A DNA stretch of 64,000 nt from NCBI GenBank assembly GCA_965262745.1, contig OZ253558.1, positions 868,001-932,000 on the forward strand. The letters are read 5' to 3'. The DNA is from JAJECS01 sp965262745 (GTDB lineage Bacteria; Chloroflexota; UBA11872). The position numbers were made by a program, and so were the translations under genes. The notes under the pieces were generated by a model. It was not told the DNA's origin, made no database searches, and saw nothing but the letters and a program-made list of their open reading frames with translations. Position 1 is the stretch's first letter, and each line of letters begins with the position of its first letter. Below are positions 53,203 through 62,420 of this stretch, piece by piece.

Positions 53203-53228
53203 CGTCGATCGACGCCCCCGTCGGCGTC
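53202..53228. repeat. 14-bp perfect palindrome overlapping a second hairpin, rpsU-yqeY spacer
   Basis: GCGTCGATCGACGC (53202-53215) equals its own reverse complement and begins on the last base of the rpsU stop. A second hairpin, GACGCC (53211-53216) with GGCGTC (53223-53228), shares its right arm. Only one can form at a time in RNA. No T-run follows. Confidence 0.5.
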
Positions 53229-53241
53229 TCACGATCACCCC

Positions 53242-53697
53242 ATGACCCTGATCGACCGAATCTCCAATGACCTCACGTCCGCGCTGCGCGGCGGTGATCG
53301 GCCGCGTGTGCGACTTCTGCGAACACTGCGCTCGGCCATTGCCTACGAGGCCAAGGACAACCAGCGGGATCCTGACGACGACCTGGTACGGGCCGTGCTC
53401 GCCCGCGAGGCCCGCAGGCGCGACGAGGCCATCAAGCTCTTTGAGTCTGGCGGACGCCCTGACAAGGCGGCCGACGAGCAGGCGGAGCTCGCGGTCATCG
53501 CCACATATCTGCCACCAGCCATTGATGCCGCGGCCATCGAGGCCGCCGCACGCGCCGTCATTGACGACACGGGCGCTTCCGGGCCCAGCGACCTTGGCCG
53601 AGTAATGGGACCGTTGATGGCCCGGCTGCACGCACAGGGCACCGTTGATGGCAAGGCCGTGAGCGCGACCGTGCGCGCCTTGCTGTCCGGCTCGTGA
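53242..53697 (+). CDS. GatB/YqeY-domain protein
   Basis: The 151-residue helical protein begins LIDRISNDLTSALRGGD and has RRDEAIKLFESGGR and the tail DLGRVMGPLMARL...VDGKAVSATVRALL. YqeY resembles the tail domain of the GatB amidotransferase subunit and may bind tRNA; its role is not known. rpsU-yqeY is a common pair. Confidence 0.93.
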   Translation: MTLIDRISNDLTSALRGGDRPRVRLLRTLRSAIAYEAKDNQRDPDDDLVRAVLAREARRRDEAIKLFESGGRPDKAADEQAELAVIATYLPPAIDAAAIEAAARAVIDDTGASGPSDLGRVMGPLMARLHAQGTVDGKAVSATVRALLSGS

Positions 53698-54161
53698 ACT
53701 CGGGCGGCCTGACGCTCGAGCTTGTCGACGCCGAAAGATTGCCGCAACCGATGTGTGCGCTGGCGGCGCGCGTCGCGGAGGCGTCGGCAGCCGCCGCCGG
53801 GCTTCAGGGAACCGTGGCCCTGAGAATCTGCGGCGATGCCGAGATGCGGCGGCTCAACCGGCAGTTTCGCAATGTCGACCAACCGACGGACGTGCTCGCC
53901 TTCCCGCCCGACGCCGCAGCCTCCAGCGCCGACCTAGCGACGATTGGTGACGTGGCCCTCTCGTATGAACGCGCGATCAGCCAGGGACGTGAGTACGGCC
54001 ACGGCCTGGAGCGCGAGTTCGCCTATCTCATCACCCACGCTCTGCTTCATCTCGCAGGCTTCAGGCACGATCAGGCGCCCGACTACCGTGATATGCGACA
54101 GCTCGAGGAGCGGATCCTGGCGTCGATTGGGCTGATGCGCGACCACACGTCGGCGGCGTAG
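53694..54161 (+). CDS. ybeY: Endoribonuclease YbeY
   Basis: The 155-residue metalloprotein has NRQFRNVDQPTDVLAFPPD and the zinc motif THALLHLAGFRHDQ (H-x3-H-x5-H). It acts in 16S rRNA 3' maturation and ribosome quality control. The GTG start overlaps the yqeY stop by four bases. Confidence 0.94.
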   Translation: MNSGGLTLELVDAERLPQPMCALAARVAEASAAAAGLQGTVALRICGDAEMRRLNRQFRNVDQPTDVLAFPPDAAASSADLATIGDVALSYERAISQGREYGHGLEREFAYLITHALLHLAGFRHDQAPDYRDMRQLEERILASIGLMRDHTSAA

Positions 54162-54164
54162 GCG

Positions 54165-55019
54165 ATGCGCCGCCTCACGCGCGCGGCACCGGCCAAGATC
54201 AACCTCGGATTGCAGGTCACGGGTCGCCGCCCGGACGGATATCACGAGGTGATCACGGTCATGCAGACGCTCGAGCTTGCGGACGTGGTGAGCGCGCAAT
54301 CCGCTCCCACGGTGACGGGGCGACCGTCGCTGCCGGGCCTCGCGGCTGAGGACGACCTCGCGCTTCGGGCGGCTCATCATCTGCGTCAGGCGCTCGGCGT
54401 TCGTACCGGCGCGCACGTCAGCGTCGAGAAGCGCATTCCGGCAGCCGCCGGTCTGGGGGGCGGGAGCGCGAACGCAGCCGCCGTGTTGGCCGCGCTGAAC
54501 CAGCTTTGGGACGCCGATGCCGATCACACGCGGCTGGAGGAGATCGCCGCCGCGCTGGGCGCCGACGTGCCGTTCCTCGTGCGCGGCGGCACCGCGCTGG
54601 CAACCGAACGCGGCGACGCGATACGCGATCTGCCGCAAGCTCCCATGCGGCACGTGGTTCTGGTGCGACCGGCTATCGACTTGGCGACCGCCGATGTCTA
54701 CGCCGAGCTGCGGCAATCTGAATGGAGCGACGGCAGACAAGCACTGGCCCTGGCCGAAGCGATCACGGTCGGCAGCCTGCCCGAACACCTCTTGTGCAAC
54801 GACCTCACGCCGGCCGCCGCGCGTCTGGCGCCGGTCATCGACGAAATCCTCAAGGCATTGCGCACGGCAGGCGCCCGCCCGGCGCTCATGGCCGGCAGCG
54901 GCGCAACCTGCTTCGGGCTGTTCACAGACGCTATGGCAGCCCAGGAGGCGCTCGAGCGCGTGCGCGCCGCCGGCCACTGGACGCACCTCACGCGGTTTCG
55001 CCCGGCCGCCGACGCGTAG
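54165..55019 (+). CDS. ispE: 4-diphosphocytidyl-2-C-methyl-D-erythritol kinase
   Basis: The 284-residue GHMP kinase begins RAAPAKINLGLQVTGRRPDGYHEV and has the ATP loop PAAAGLGGGSANAAA and a late MAGSGATCFGLF. It is a step of the MEP isoprenoid pathway. It starts three bases after ybeY. Confidence 0.95.
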   Translation: MRRLTRAAPAKINLGLQVTGRRPDGYHEVITVMQTLELADVVSAQSAPTVTGRPSLPGLAAEDDLALRAAHHLRQALGVRTGAHVSVEKRIPAAAGLGGGSANAAAVLAALNQLWDADADHTRLEEIAAALGADVPFLVRGGTALATERGDAIRDLPQAPMRHVVLVRPAIDLATADVYAELRQSEWSDGRQALALAEAITVGSLPEHLLCNDLTPAAARLAPVIDEILKALRTAGARPALMAGSGATCFGLFTDAMAAQEALERVRAAGHWTHLTRFRPAADA

Positions 55020-55039
55020 CAGGCGCGGGATAGCATCCG

Positions 55040-55068
55040 TTGACCCGTAGGGGTCCGATCCCTACGCT
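55040..55068 (+). promoter_or_regulatory. Promoter candidate for tRNA-Gln, with an inverted repeat in its spacer
   Basis: TTGACC (55040-55045) and TACGCT (55063-55068) are 17 bases apart, and a start about seven bases later would fall at the tRNA 5' end. A perfect 7-bp inverted repeat, CGTAGGG/CCCTACG (55046-55066), occupies the spacer and reaches the -10. The -10 is only three of six matches. Confidence 0.4.
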
Positions 55069-55077
55069 GAAGCTGGA

Positions 55078-55149
55078 TGGGGAGTAGCCAAGGGGTAAGG
55101 CAGCGGATTTTGGTTCCGCGATTCGGAGGTTCGAATCCTCCCTCCCCAG
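55078..55149 (+). tRNA. tRNA-Gln (anticodon UUG)
   Basis: The 72 bases fold as a full cloverleaf: acceptor TGGGGAG with CTCCCCA, anticodon arm GCGGA-TTTTGGT-TCCGC giving anticodon TTG, and T arm GGAGG-TTCGAAT-CCTCC. The discriminator is G149. The 3' bases read CCG, so CCA is not encoded and must be added. It lies between ispE and glmU. Confidence 0.95.
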
Positions 55150-55162
55150 CCGCGAGCCGCTC

Positions 55163-56494
55163 ATGACAGGCACAGCCGTAATTCTGGCCGCCGGACGCGG
55201 TGCACGCATGGCAGCCTCAGGCCCGAAGGTGTTGCACCAGGTCGCCGGCTGGCCGTTGGTGACCCACGTCGTCGATACCGCGCGCGAGGCCGGTTGCGAC
55301 CCGATTGTCGTCGTCGCATCGCCGGAGGTTGGCCTGCGCGATGCCGTGGGCGAGCACGTGCAAATCGTCGAGCAACCGGCCGAGGACTACGGAACCGCGG
55401 CAGGTGCGCAGGCAGCTGGGGTCTGGAAGAAACCGGGGACGGCCATCGTGATGTACGGCGACTCGCCGCTGCTCACGGCCCAGACCGTGCGGGAGCTGAC
55501 GACGCTGCGCGACAAGCACGACGCCGCAATCGTCGTGGGATGGACCCAAGCGCCCGAGCCCGGCGACTACGGCCGGGTGGTGATGACCGACGACGGGTCG
55601 GTGCAAGCAATCGTCGAGGCGGCCGACGCCGATCCGGCCACCTTCAGTAGTACGGCGCGAAATTCGGGAGTCATGGCCTTTGACGCCGCGTGGCTTGGTA
55701 CCGCCCTGCCCCGGGTGCCCTGCAGCCCCACGACAGGCGAACGCTACCTGACGTCCGTAATCGAGCTCGCCCTCGCCGACGGCCGGCGCGTGGCCTCCTA
55801 CCTGATCACCGATGACACGGAGACAATCGGCTGTGACGATCTCGTTCGCCTCGCGGCGGCCGAGCACGCCATGCAGACGCGTCTGCGTCAGGCGCTTATG
55901 GCGCAGGGCGTGCAATTGCGGGACCCAGCGACGACCTATCTGCACCGCGGCGTAACCGTCGGCCCGGGATCCGTGCTGCTCCCAGGAACCTCCCTCGAAG
56001 GTGCGACGGTTGTGGGCGCCGGATCGACCGTCGGGCCAAACACCCGACTCATCGACGCGACCATTGGCGACGGTTGCGTCGTCGAGTCATCGCGGGTGGC
56101 GAACTCGATGCTCGCCGACCGCGTCACGGTCGGCCCATTCGCTCACGTGCGCGAAGGCTGCGACATCGGGACCGGCAGCCGCCTCGGATCGCACACCGAG
56201 CTCAAGTCGGCAAAGATCGGCAGCGACGTACACGTGCATCATTTCGGCTATCTTGGCGACGTGCAGATTGGCGATGGTGCAAACATCGGCGCCGGCACGG
56301 TGACGTGCAACTTCGACGGGACGGACAAGCACCGCACCGTGATCGGCGCTCGGGCCTTCATTGGCAGCGACACCATGCTCATCGCACCCGTGACTGTGGG
56401 AGAAGGCGCGCGAACCAGCGCCAGCGCCGTAGTCACTCGGGATGTCCCACCGGGCATGCTGGCGGTGGGCATTCCAGCACGAATGCGTCGCTAG
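55163..56494 (+). CDS. glmU: Bifunctional N-acetylglucosamine-1-P uridyltransferase/glucosamine-1-P acetyltransferase
   Basis: The 443-residue enzyme has an N-terminal pyrophosphorylase domain (VILAAGRGARMAASGPKVLH, then YGDSPLL) and a C-terminal left-handed beta-helix with hexapeptide repeats (about residues 255-435) including GAGTVTCNFDG and TAP-type IAPVTVG. It makes UDP-GlcNAc, the precursor of peptidoglycan and of the WecA-like reaction. Confidence 0.93.
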   Translation: MTGTAVILAAGRGARMAASGPKVLHQVAGWPLVTHVVDTAREAGCDPIVVVASPEVGLRDAVGEHVQIVEQPAEDYGTAAGAQAAGVWKKPGTAIVMYGDSPLLTAQTVRELTTLRDKHDAAIVVGWTQAPEPGDYGRVVMTDDGSVQAIVEAADADPATFSSTARNSGVMAFDAAWLGTALPRVPCSPTTGERYLTSVIELALADGRRVASYLITDDTETIGCDDLVRLAAAEHAMQTRLRQALMAQGVQLRDPATTYLHRGVTVGPGSVLLPGTSLEGATVVGAGSTVGPNTRLIDATIGDGCVVESSRVANSMLADRVTVGPFAHVREGCDIGTGSRLGSHTELKSAKIGSDVHVHHFGYLGDVQIGDGANIGAGTVTCNFDGTDKHRTVIGARAFIGSDTMLIAPVTVGEGARTSASAVVTRDVPPGMLAVGIPARMRR

Positions 56495-56515
56495 CGGAGT
56501 AGGTGGGAGGCCTCC

Positions 56516-57457
56516 GTGGACGGCGAACTCAAGATATTCTCCGGCGGTAGCAACCGGGGACTGGCCGCGCGCATTGCGCGGACGCTAGGTCGCCCTCTGG
56601 GGGAAGCGACGGTCGGCCACTTCCCGGACGGCGAGTCGCACATTCAGATCCTGGAAAACGTGCGCGGCACCGACGCCTTCGTGGTGCAGTCGACCTGCGC
56701 GCCTGTAGACCGCAACCTCATGCAGCTGTTGATCATGATCGACGCACTGCGGCGAGCTTCCGCGGGACGCGTCACGGCGCTGATCCCCTACTTCGGATAT
56801 GCGCGGCAAGAGAAGAAGGTCACCGGTCGCGAGCCGATCACGGCCAAGCTGGTCGCCAACATTCTCGAAGCGGCCGGCGCATCACGCATCGTCACCCTTG
56901 ACCTCCACGCCCCGGCTGTTCAGGGATTCTTCGACATTCCAGTCGATCATCTGCTGGCCGCGCCGCTACTTGCCGATGCAATTGAACGAATGGGGCTCCA
57001 GAAGCCGGTGATCGTGTCACCCGATGCGGGCGGGGTGACCCGAGCGCACGACTTCAGCCAGCGCGTCAGCAGCGCTCCCCTGGCCGTCGTCTTCAAGAAC
57101 CGCACCGCAGCGGATAGGATTGAGCACCTGCAAATCGTTGGAGACGTCGAAGGACGCGATGCCATCGTGGTCGATGACCAGGTCTCGACCGGGCACACGC
57201 TCGTTGAGGCCAGCGAGGCCCTGCGCAAACGCGGCGCCCGCAGCGTCTATGCCTGTGCCGTGCACCCCGTCTTCGCCGGCGACGCGCTCGAGCGGCTGCA
57301 GGACGCGCCCATCGAACGCATCTTCATCACGGACACGATCCCGATCGAGGACGGTCTCGTGAACGGCAAAATACAATTGGTCCACACACACGAGTTATTT
57401 GGCGAGGCCGTCCGCCGGATTCACAACGACGAATCCGTCACCGCACTGTTCAAGTGA
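56516..57457 (+). CDS. prs: Ribose-phosphate pyrophosphokinase
   Basis: The 313-residue enzyme makes PRPP. It has the FPDGESHIQI loop, YFGYARQEKKVTGREPITAK, and the PRPP signature DAIVVDDQVSTGHTLVEA. glmU-prs is a common pair. Start is a GTG with GGGAGG upstream. Confidence 0.96.
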   Translation: MDGELKIFSGGSNRGLAARIARTLGRPLGEATVGHFPDGESHIQILENVRGTDAFVVQSTCAPVDRNLMQLLIMIDALRRASAGRVTALIPYFGYARQEKKVTGREPITAKLVANILEAAGASRIVTLDLHAPAVQGFFDIPVDHLLAAPLLADAIERMGLQKPVIVSPDAGGVTRAHDFSQRVSSAPLAVVFKNRTAADRIEHLQIVGDVEGRDAIVVDDQVSTGHTLVEASEALRKRGARSVYACAVHPVFAGDALERLQDAPIERIFITDTIPIEDGLVNGKIQLVHTHELFGEAVRRIHNDESVTALFK

Positions 57458-57485
57458 CGGCCCGAATGTGGGAGATCGCAAGTGG

Positions 57486-57510
57486 GGCGCGCAGCTGCGG
57501 ACCGCGCGCC
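57486..57510. repeat. Imperfect hairpin after prs
   Basis: GGCGCGC (57486-57492) and GCGCGCC (57504-57510) are complementary around an 11-base loop, 29 bases after the prs stop. No T-run follows, so it is not an intrinsic terminator by the usual criteria. Confidence 0.3.
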
Positions 57511-57565
57511 ACCCCAGGGCGTACGCACCCGTCCGTGCGGCGTCTGAACGAGGAGTGGATCCTTC

Positions 57566-58843
57566 TTGGATCCTGTTAGTTGGCTCGGTCTTGTCGGCAT
57601 CTTCATTCTGACCGGATTCTCAGCGCTCGCCAGCGCAGGCGAGAGCGCGCTCAACGAAACTGCGCGCACTGACCTCGAACCGCCTCCGCCCGACGCCCCC
57701 GGATCCGTTCGGCGGCGCCACGAGCTTCTGACGAATCGGTTTCAATTCTGGGTTGGTCAGCGTCTCAGCGACACCGTCGCGATTCTCGTCTCCGCCACGC
57801 TGGCGACCACGCTGATCGCCGATTCGCTCATTACCGTGGTTCCAAGCCGGGCCGGGAGCGTCGCCATTGCCATCGTCGGGCTCGCCCTGCTCCACGCGGG
57901 TTTCGCCCGCATCCTGCCGCGCATCCTGGCCCAGCGATACCCAAGAACTCTGGCGGAGCGGCTCTCGTTCGTCTCCTGGCTCATCTACGCCGCATTCCGC
58001 CCGGCCACACGGCTTCTCGAGAGGCTGATGAGCCCGGCGGAGCAGGAAGCCTGGAAGGCGCCCGACCCGGAGGATGCCGCGGTCTTGAACGCCGTGGAGG
58101 CGGGCACGCGCGAGGGCACGATCGACGCCTACGACTCCCAGATGATCGCCAACGTGATTCAGCTAGGCGATCGCGTCGCGCGCCAGGTCATGACGCCGCG
58201 ACCCGACATCGTAGCCGTGCCGCAAATACAACAGGTCCGTGCCGCGCTGGCTCTCGCCCACGAGCACGGGCTGTCGCGACTTCCGGTGTACCAGGACGAC
58301 CTCGATTCAATCACAGGCATCCTGCACGTGCGCGAGGGCAGCGCCGCGCTGCTCGACGGCAATCCGCCCCCGGACCTGACATCGCTGCTCCGTCCGCCGT
58401 TATTTGTGCCGGAGTCCCAGCGCGTCGACTTGCTATTGCGCGAGTTGCGGGCCCGGACCACGCACATGGCCATCGTGGTCAACGAGCACGGCGAAACCGT
58501 GGGGCTGGTGACGATTGAGGACCTCTTGGAAGAGATCGTGGGCGAGATCGAGGATGAGTTCGATTCGCCCGAGGTCCTCATCGAGCCCGCCGGCGCCGGG
58601 ATCGTCGAGGCGGATGCCGGCGTGCTCATCAGCGAAGTCAACGAGGCGCTGGGGCTCAACCTCGCCGCCGACGACGTCGATACCATCGGCGGCCTCGTCT
58701 ACAACACCATGGGGCTCGTCCCCAACCCCGGCGATTCCGTTGCCGTGGACGGCGCGGCGCTGGAAGTCCTCACCACGAACGCTAACCGGATCATGCGCGT
58801 ACGCGTGCGCAAGATCGCATCGGAGCCATCGCATGAAGGCTGA
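57566..58843 (+). CDS. CNNM/HlyC-CorC-type membrane protein, copy 1
   Basis: The 425-residue protein has an N-terminal DUF21 (CNNM) transmembrane domain (three to four helices, about residues 5-135), a CBS pair (about 205-325: RQVMTPRPDIVAV, MAIVVNEHGETVGLVTIEDLLEEIVGEIEDEFD) and a C-terminal CorC/HlyC domain. The family is linked to Mg2+ or Co2+ efflux. The TTG start has GAGGAG upstream. It is the first of three tandem paralogues. Confidence 0.9.
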   Translation: MDPVSWLGLVGIFILTGFSALASAGESALNETARTDLEPPPPDAPGSVRRRHELLTNRFQFWVGQRLSDTVAILVSATLATTLIADSLITVVPSRAGSVAIAIVGLALLHAGFARILPRILAQRYPRTLAERLSFVSWLIYAAFRPATRLLERLMSPAEQEAWKAPDPEDAAVLNAVEAGTREGTIDAYDSQMIANVIQLGDRVARQVMTPRPDIVAVPQIQQVRAALALAHEHGLSRLPVYQDDLDSITGILHVREGSAALLDGNPPPDLTSLLRPPLFVPESQRVDLLLRELRARTTHMAIVVNEHGETVGLVTIEDLLEEIVGEIEDEFDSPEVLIEPAGAGIVEADAGVLISEVNEALGLNLAADDVDTIGGLVYNTMGLVPNPGDSVAVDGAALEVLTTNANRIMRVRVRKIASEPSHEG

Positions 58844-58957
58844 CCAGCCTCCCGATAGGTACCCCGTGGCGCGCGCAGCCGCTAGTCCCTGCCGAGGCCA
58901 GACGGTGGGCCGGCGCGGCCGGACGCGGCGCCCTCGGTTCGCGTAGGGAACCCCACC

Positions 58958-60265
58958 ATCGAAATCGTCGTCGGGCTCGCGGTGTTCGTCGTGCTCATCG
59001 CCATCAACGCGCTTTTCGCCGGCGGCCAGTTCGCCTTGGTCGCCGTGGATCGCTACCGCATTGAAGACATGGTCAGCCGCGAGGTGCGCGGCGCGCGCCC
59101 GGTGTTACGGGCGCTGCGGACCTTGTCGTTCCAGCTATCAGGCGCCCAACTCGGCATCACGGTCAGCTCGCTGATTCTCGGATGGGTCGTCGACGGCGCC
59201 CTCTCACCGTTGCTGCGGCCGCTGCTGGGCTGGGTGCCGCCAGGATCGATCGGCGCGGTAACCGCGGCAATCGCGCTCACCCTTGCCACGGCGCTGCAGA
59301 TGGTCTTCGGTGAGCTGGCGCCGAAGAATCTCGCCATCGCGCGGCCGGCCCGCACCGCCATCATCTTCGTGCCGCCCGTCCTGCTGGTCAACACGCTGGC
59401 CCGCCCCCTCATCCAGCTGTTGAATGCCGCCGCGAATTGGTCCATGCAGCGCGTGGGGATTCAGCCGCGCGAAGAGCTACCCGGCGTCGAATCGCTGGAA
59501 GAGCTGCGCAGCACGCTGCGCTGGGCCGCGCTCGAGGGCGAGATCGAGGGGGTGGAGCACGCGCTGCTCGACCGCGCGTTGGGCCTGCGCGACAGCGTGG
59601 CGCGAGATGTCCTTGTCCCTCGCTCGTCCGTCGTGGCCTTGGACCGCGATGCAACGTACGCGGCCTTGATTTCGGCCTCCCAGACCACTGGACACTCGCG
59701 TTTCCCCATTCAGGGCCCGAACGGCTCTGGGTTTACAGGCATTGCACACGTGAAGGACGCGCTCCGGGTTGCGCCAAACGATCGCGCGCGGACAGTTATC
59801 ACCCCCAGCGCCCAACCACTCGTCGTCGTGCCCGAGTCCTCCGACCTTCGCAGCCTGCTCATCGAGCTGCAGACGCGCGGGCAGGCGATGGCCATCGTCC
59901 TCGACGAATTCGGCGACCCAGCCGGGATCGTCACGATCGAGGACATCGTCGAAAAGGTGCTGGGGACGATTGAGGACGAGTACGACCCGCCAGCCGTGCG
60001 CCTCGCGACGCCGACCGGAACCGGCGTCTATGAAGCCGACGGACGCATCCGGCAGCAAGAGCTGCTCGAAGCAACCGGCTTCGAATTGCCCGAGGGGCGC
60101 TATGACACCTTGGCCGGGCTGTTGCTGGTGCGCTTCCAACGCGTGCCGCGCGTCGGCGAGCGAATCGAGATCGATGGGTGGCGTTGCCAAGTTCTCGAAA
60201 TGGACGGGCCGCGCATCTCACGGGTCCTGCTGACGTCGCCGGCACGCCTGCGAGTCCTGCCATGA
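58958..60265 (+). CDS. CNNM/HlyC-CorC-type membrane protein, copy 2; likely AUC start
   Basis: The protein has a DUF21 domain (FQLSGAQLGITVSSLILGWV), CBS motifs (RDVLVPRSSVVALDRDATY, MAIVLDEFGDPAGIVTIEDIVEKVLG) and a CorC tail. The first standard start is a GTG at 58982 that would cut the first membrane helix and lacks a good ribosome site. An ATC at 58958 (reading EIVVGLAVF after the first residue) has AGGGA eight bases upstream and restores a first helix matching the paralogue at 60262. I prefer it (435 residues); 58982-60265 (427 residues) is the alternative. Confidence 0.85.
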   Translation: MEIVVGLAVFVVLIAINALFAGGQFALVAVDRYRIEDMVSREVRGARPVLRALRTLSFQLSGAQLGITVSSLILGWVVDGALSPLLRPLLGWVPPGSIGAVTAAIALTLATALQMVFGELAPKNLAIARPARTAIIFVPPVLLVNTLARPLIQLLNAAANWSMQRVGIQPREELPGVESLEELRSTLRWAALEGEIEGVEHALLDRALGLRDSVARDVLVPRSSVVALDRDATYAALISASQTTGHSRFPIQGPNGSGFTGIAHVKDALRVAPNDRARTVITPSAQPLVVVPESSDLRSLLIELQTRGQAMAIVLDEFGDPAGIVTIEDIVEKVLGTIEDEYDPPAVRLATPTGTGVYEADGRIRQQELLEATGFELPEGRYDTLAGLLLVRFQRVPRVGERIEIDGWRCQVLEMDGPRISRVLLTSPARLRVLP

Positions 60266-61593
60266 ACGTCGTCTTTCTATTGGCGGCCATAGTGCTGCTC
60301 GGCGTGAACGCCTTCATGGTTGCGGCCGAGGTGGCCATAATCGCGGCCGCCGGACGGCGATCGGCCATTGAGGCCCAGGCGGCGCTTGGCGGCTACCGCG
60401 CTCGGCTGGCCAGCACGTCGCTCCGTGAGCTCGCCTTCATGCTCACCGGCGCGCAATTCGGGATCACCTTGGCTTCGTTGGGGCTTGGCTTCGTGGCCGA
60501 ACCGGCCATTGCCGACCTGATCACCGGCGCGGTGGGCGACCACATCGGCCTACCCGAGATCGTGGTCCACGGCATTGCCGCGGCGATTGCCCTGACCCTC
60601 GTCGTCTTCCTCCACATGGTGCTCGGCGAGATGGCGCCGAAAAACATCGCCATCGCCGAGCCCATCCGGACCATGCTGTGGGTGGCTGTGCCTTTCCGCG
60701 CCTACGCCAATGCCATTCGACCAGTGCTGTGGGCGCTCAACGGCATGGCCAATCTCGTCGTACGCGCGGTTGGGGTAATACCGCGCGAGGAGCTTCAAGC
60801 TCGCTACACGGCGTCGCAAATCGCCGAGATGCTGACGGCGCTCCGGCGCATCGGGGCCATCGATATGTCCGACTATCGAATGGCTCAGGGCGCGATTGGG
60901 CTCGAGACGCGGAAGGCCCGCGACATCATGCTGCCCCGATCAACGGTAGTCTCCGTTCCCGCCACCGCGACCATGCGCGAAATCGAGGTCCTGGCGACCG
61001 AGACCGGACACTCCCGGATTCCGGTGCTCGGCAACCAACCTGACGACGTTCGCGGGTTCATCCACATCAAGGATCTGCTGGCACGCACCGACCTGCGTCC
61101 GGCGTCGCCGCTGCCGTCCGCCATGATCCGCCCGCTGCCCGTGGCGCCCGAAACTGCCACGCTGGGCACACTCTTGCTCGACATGCGGCGCCGGCGCAGC
61201 CACATGGTGCTCGCCATCGATGAGCACGGCAGACCATCGGGTGTCGTCACGCTGGACGATCTGCTCGAAGAACTCGTGGGCGAAATCGCCGACGAATTTG
61301 ATCGAGAGGCACAGGCGCCGCCGCGACAGCTTGGGCGAGTTGTCGTCGCCGGAAGCCTGCGACCCGCTGACTTCGAGCTCCAGACCGGCCTTCAGCTCCC
61401 CGAGGGTTCTTACTCCACCGTCGCCGGCTACATGATGCAGCAGCTGGGGGCCGTGCCCCGCGTGGGACAGACCGTGCACTACGGTGAGTGGCAGCTGCGC
61501 GTCCGCCGTATGGAGGGTCCGCGGGTGGCAGAGATTGAGTTGGTGCCTCCGGAGACATCCATGAACACCGGCGATGCCGACGAGCCCGCATAA
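60262..61593 (+). CDS. CNNM/HlyC-CorC-type membrane protein, copy 3
   Basis: The 443-residue protein starts at ATG 60262, which overlaps the stop of copy 2 (ATGA). It has a DUF21 domain (FMLTGAQFGITLASLGLGFVAEPA), a CBS pair (RDIMLPRSTVVSV, MVLAIDEHGRPSGVVTLDDLLEELVGEIADEFD) and a CorC domain. Coupling with copy 2 suggests the two work together, possibly as a heteromer. Confidence 0.9.
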   Translation: MNVVFLLAAIVLLGVNAFMVAAEVAIIAAAGRRSAIEAQAALGGYRARLASTSLRELAFMLTGAQFGITLASLGLGFVAEPAIADLITGAVGDHIGLPEIVVHGIAAAIALTLVVFLHMVLGEMAPKNIAIAEPIRTMLWVAVPFRAYANAIRPVLWALNGMANLVVRAVGVIPREELQARYTASQIAEMLTALRRIGAIDMSDYRMAQGAIGLETRKARDIMLPRSTVVSVPATATMREIEVLATETGHSRIPVLGNQPDDVRGFIHIKDLLARTDLRPASPLPSAMIRPLPVAPETATLGTLLLDMRRRRSHMVLAIDEHGRPSGVVTLDDLLEELVGEIADEFDREAQAPPRQLGRVVVAGSLRPADFELQTGLQLPEGSYSTVAGYMMQQLGAVPRVGQTVHYGEWQLRVRRMEGPRVAEIELVPPETSMNTGDADEPA

Positions 61594-61637
61594 CGGCGGC
61601 CGTTGCCCGGAGAACCGGCGCCGCTTAGGCTGAAGCC

Positions 61638-62420
61638 ATGCGGGAAATGGGACGGTCGCGAACATATCGCGCCGAGGGCATCGTGCTCGGCCGGCACGAC
61701 CTGGGCGATGCGGACCGGATCGTCACGCTCTTTACACGCGAGTTCGGACGACGGCGGTTGGTCGCACGCGGATCGCGACGGCCCGCCAGCCATCTGGCGC
61801 CCAGCATCGAGCTGTTCAACCGCGTCCGCATTCTTGGCGTCGTGGGCTCGTCGCTCGACATTCTTTCGCAGGCCGAGGAGTTGGAATCCCATCCGCGCCT
61901 GCGGACCGATCTGGCATCATTCGCCGCCGCGGGATGGTCCGTAGAGTTGCTCAATGGTCTGAGCGAAGACAACGAGCCCTCAATCGAAGCCTACGACGCA
62001 CTCCTCACGTTTCTTCGCGGCCTTGATCTCAGCACGGACCCGCCGGAGCTCTGGCTCGCGGCATTGGCGCTCATCCTGTTGCAGCTGCATGGCTACCTGC
62101 CCGAGCTTGGCCGGTGCACTGCTTGCGGGCAGCCCGTGCAGCCGGGCGATCATCGCTTCGCCAGCGCGGCCGGCGGGGTGGTCTGTCGCGCAGACAGCCG
62201 CGAACATGAGACCCGCCCCCTGAGCGTCTCGGGGCTCAAGGTGCTGCGCTACCTCGCGCGCGACGGATTTCACGCCGCTGGGCGCCTGCGGGTGGACGCC
62301 GCCCAGCGTGAGGAGGTTCACGACATCCTGCGGGCATATTCCACCGTGATCCTCGAACGCGAGATCAAGTCCGCCCGCATGCTGTCGCCAGCGGTACTAG
62401 GGAAACTGGCGGCACACTGA
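61638..62420 (+). CDS. recO: DNA repair protein RecO
   Basis: The 260-residue protein has an N-terminal OB fold (YRAEGIVLGRHDLGDADRIVTLFTREFG) and a helical C-terminal part with a zinc-type CTACG site. It loads RecA in the RecF pathway. The ATG at 61638 is followed by a second possible ATG at residue 4. Confidence 0.92.
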   Translation: MREMGRSRTYRAEGIVLGRHDLGDADRIVTLFTREFGRRRLVARGSRRPASHLAPSIELFNRVRILGVVGSSLDILSQAEELESHPRLRTDLASFAAAGWSVELLNGLSEDNEPSIEAYDALLTFLRGLDLSTDPPELWLAALALILLQLHGYLPELGRCTACGQPVQPGDHRFASAAGGVVCRADSREHETRPLSVSGLKVLRYLARDGFHAAGRLRVDAAQREEVHDILRAYSTVILEREIKSARMLSPAVLGKLAAH

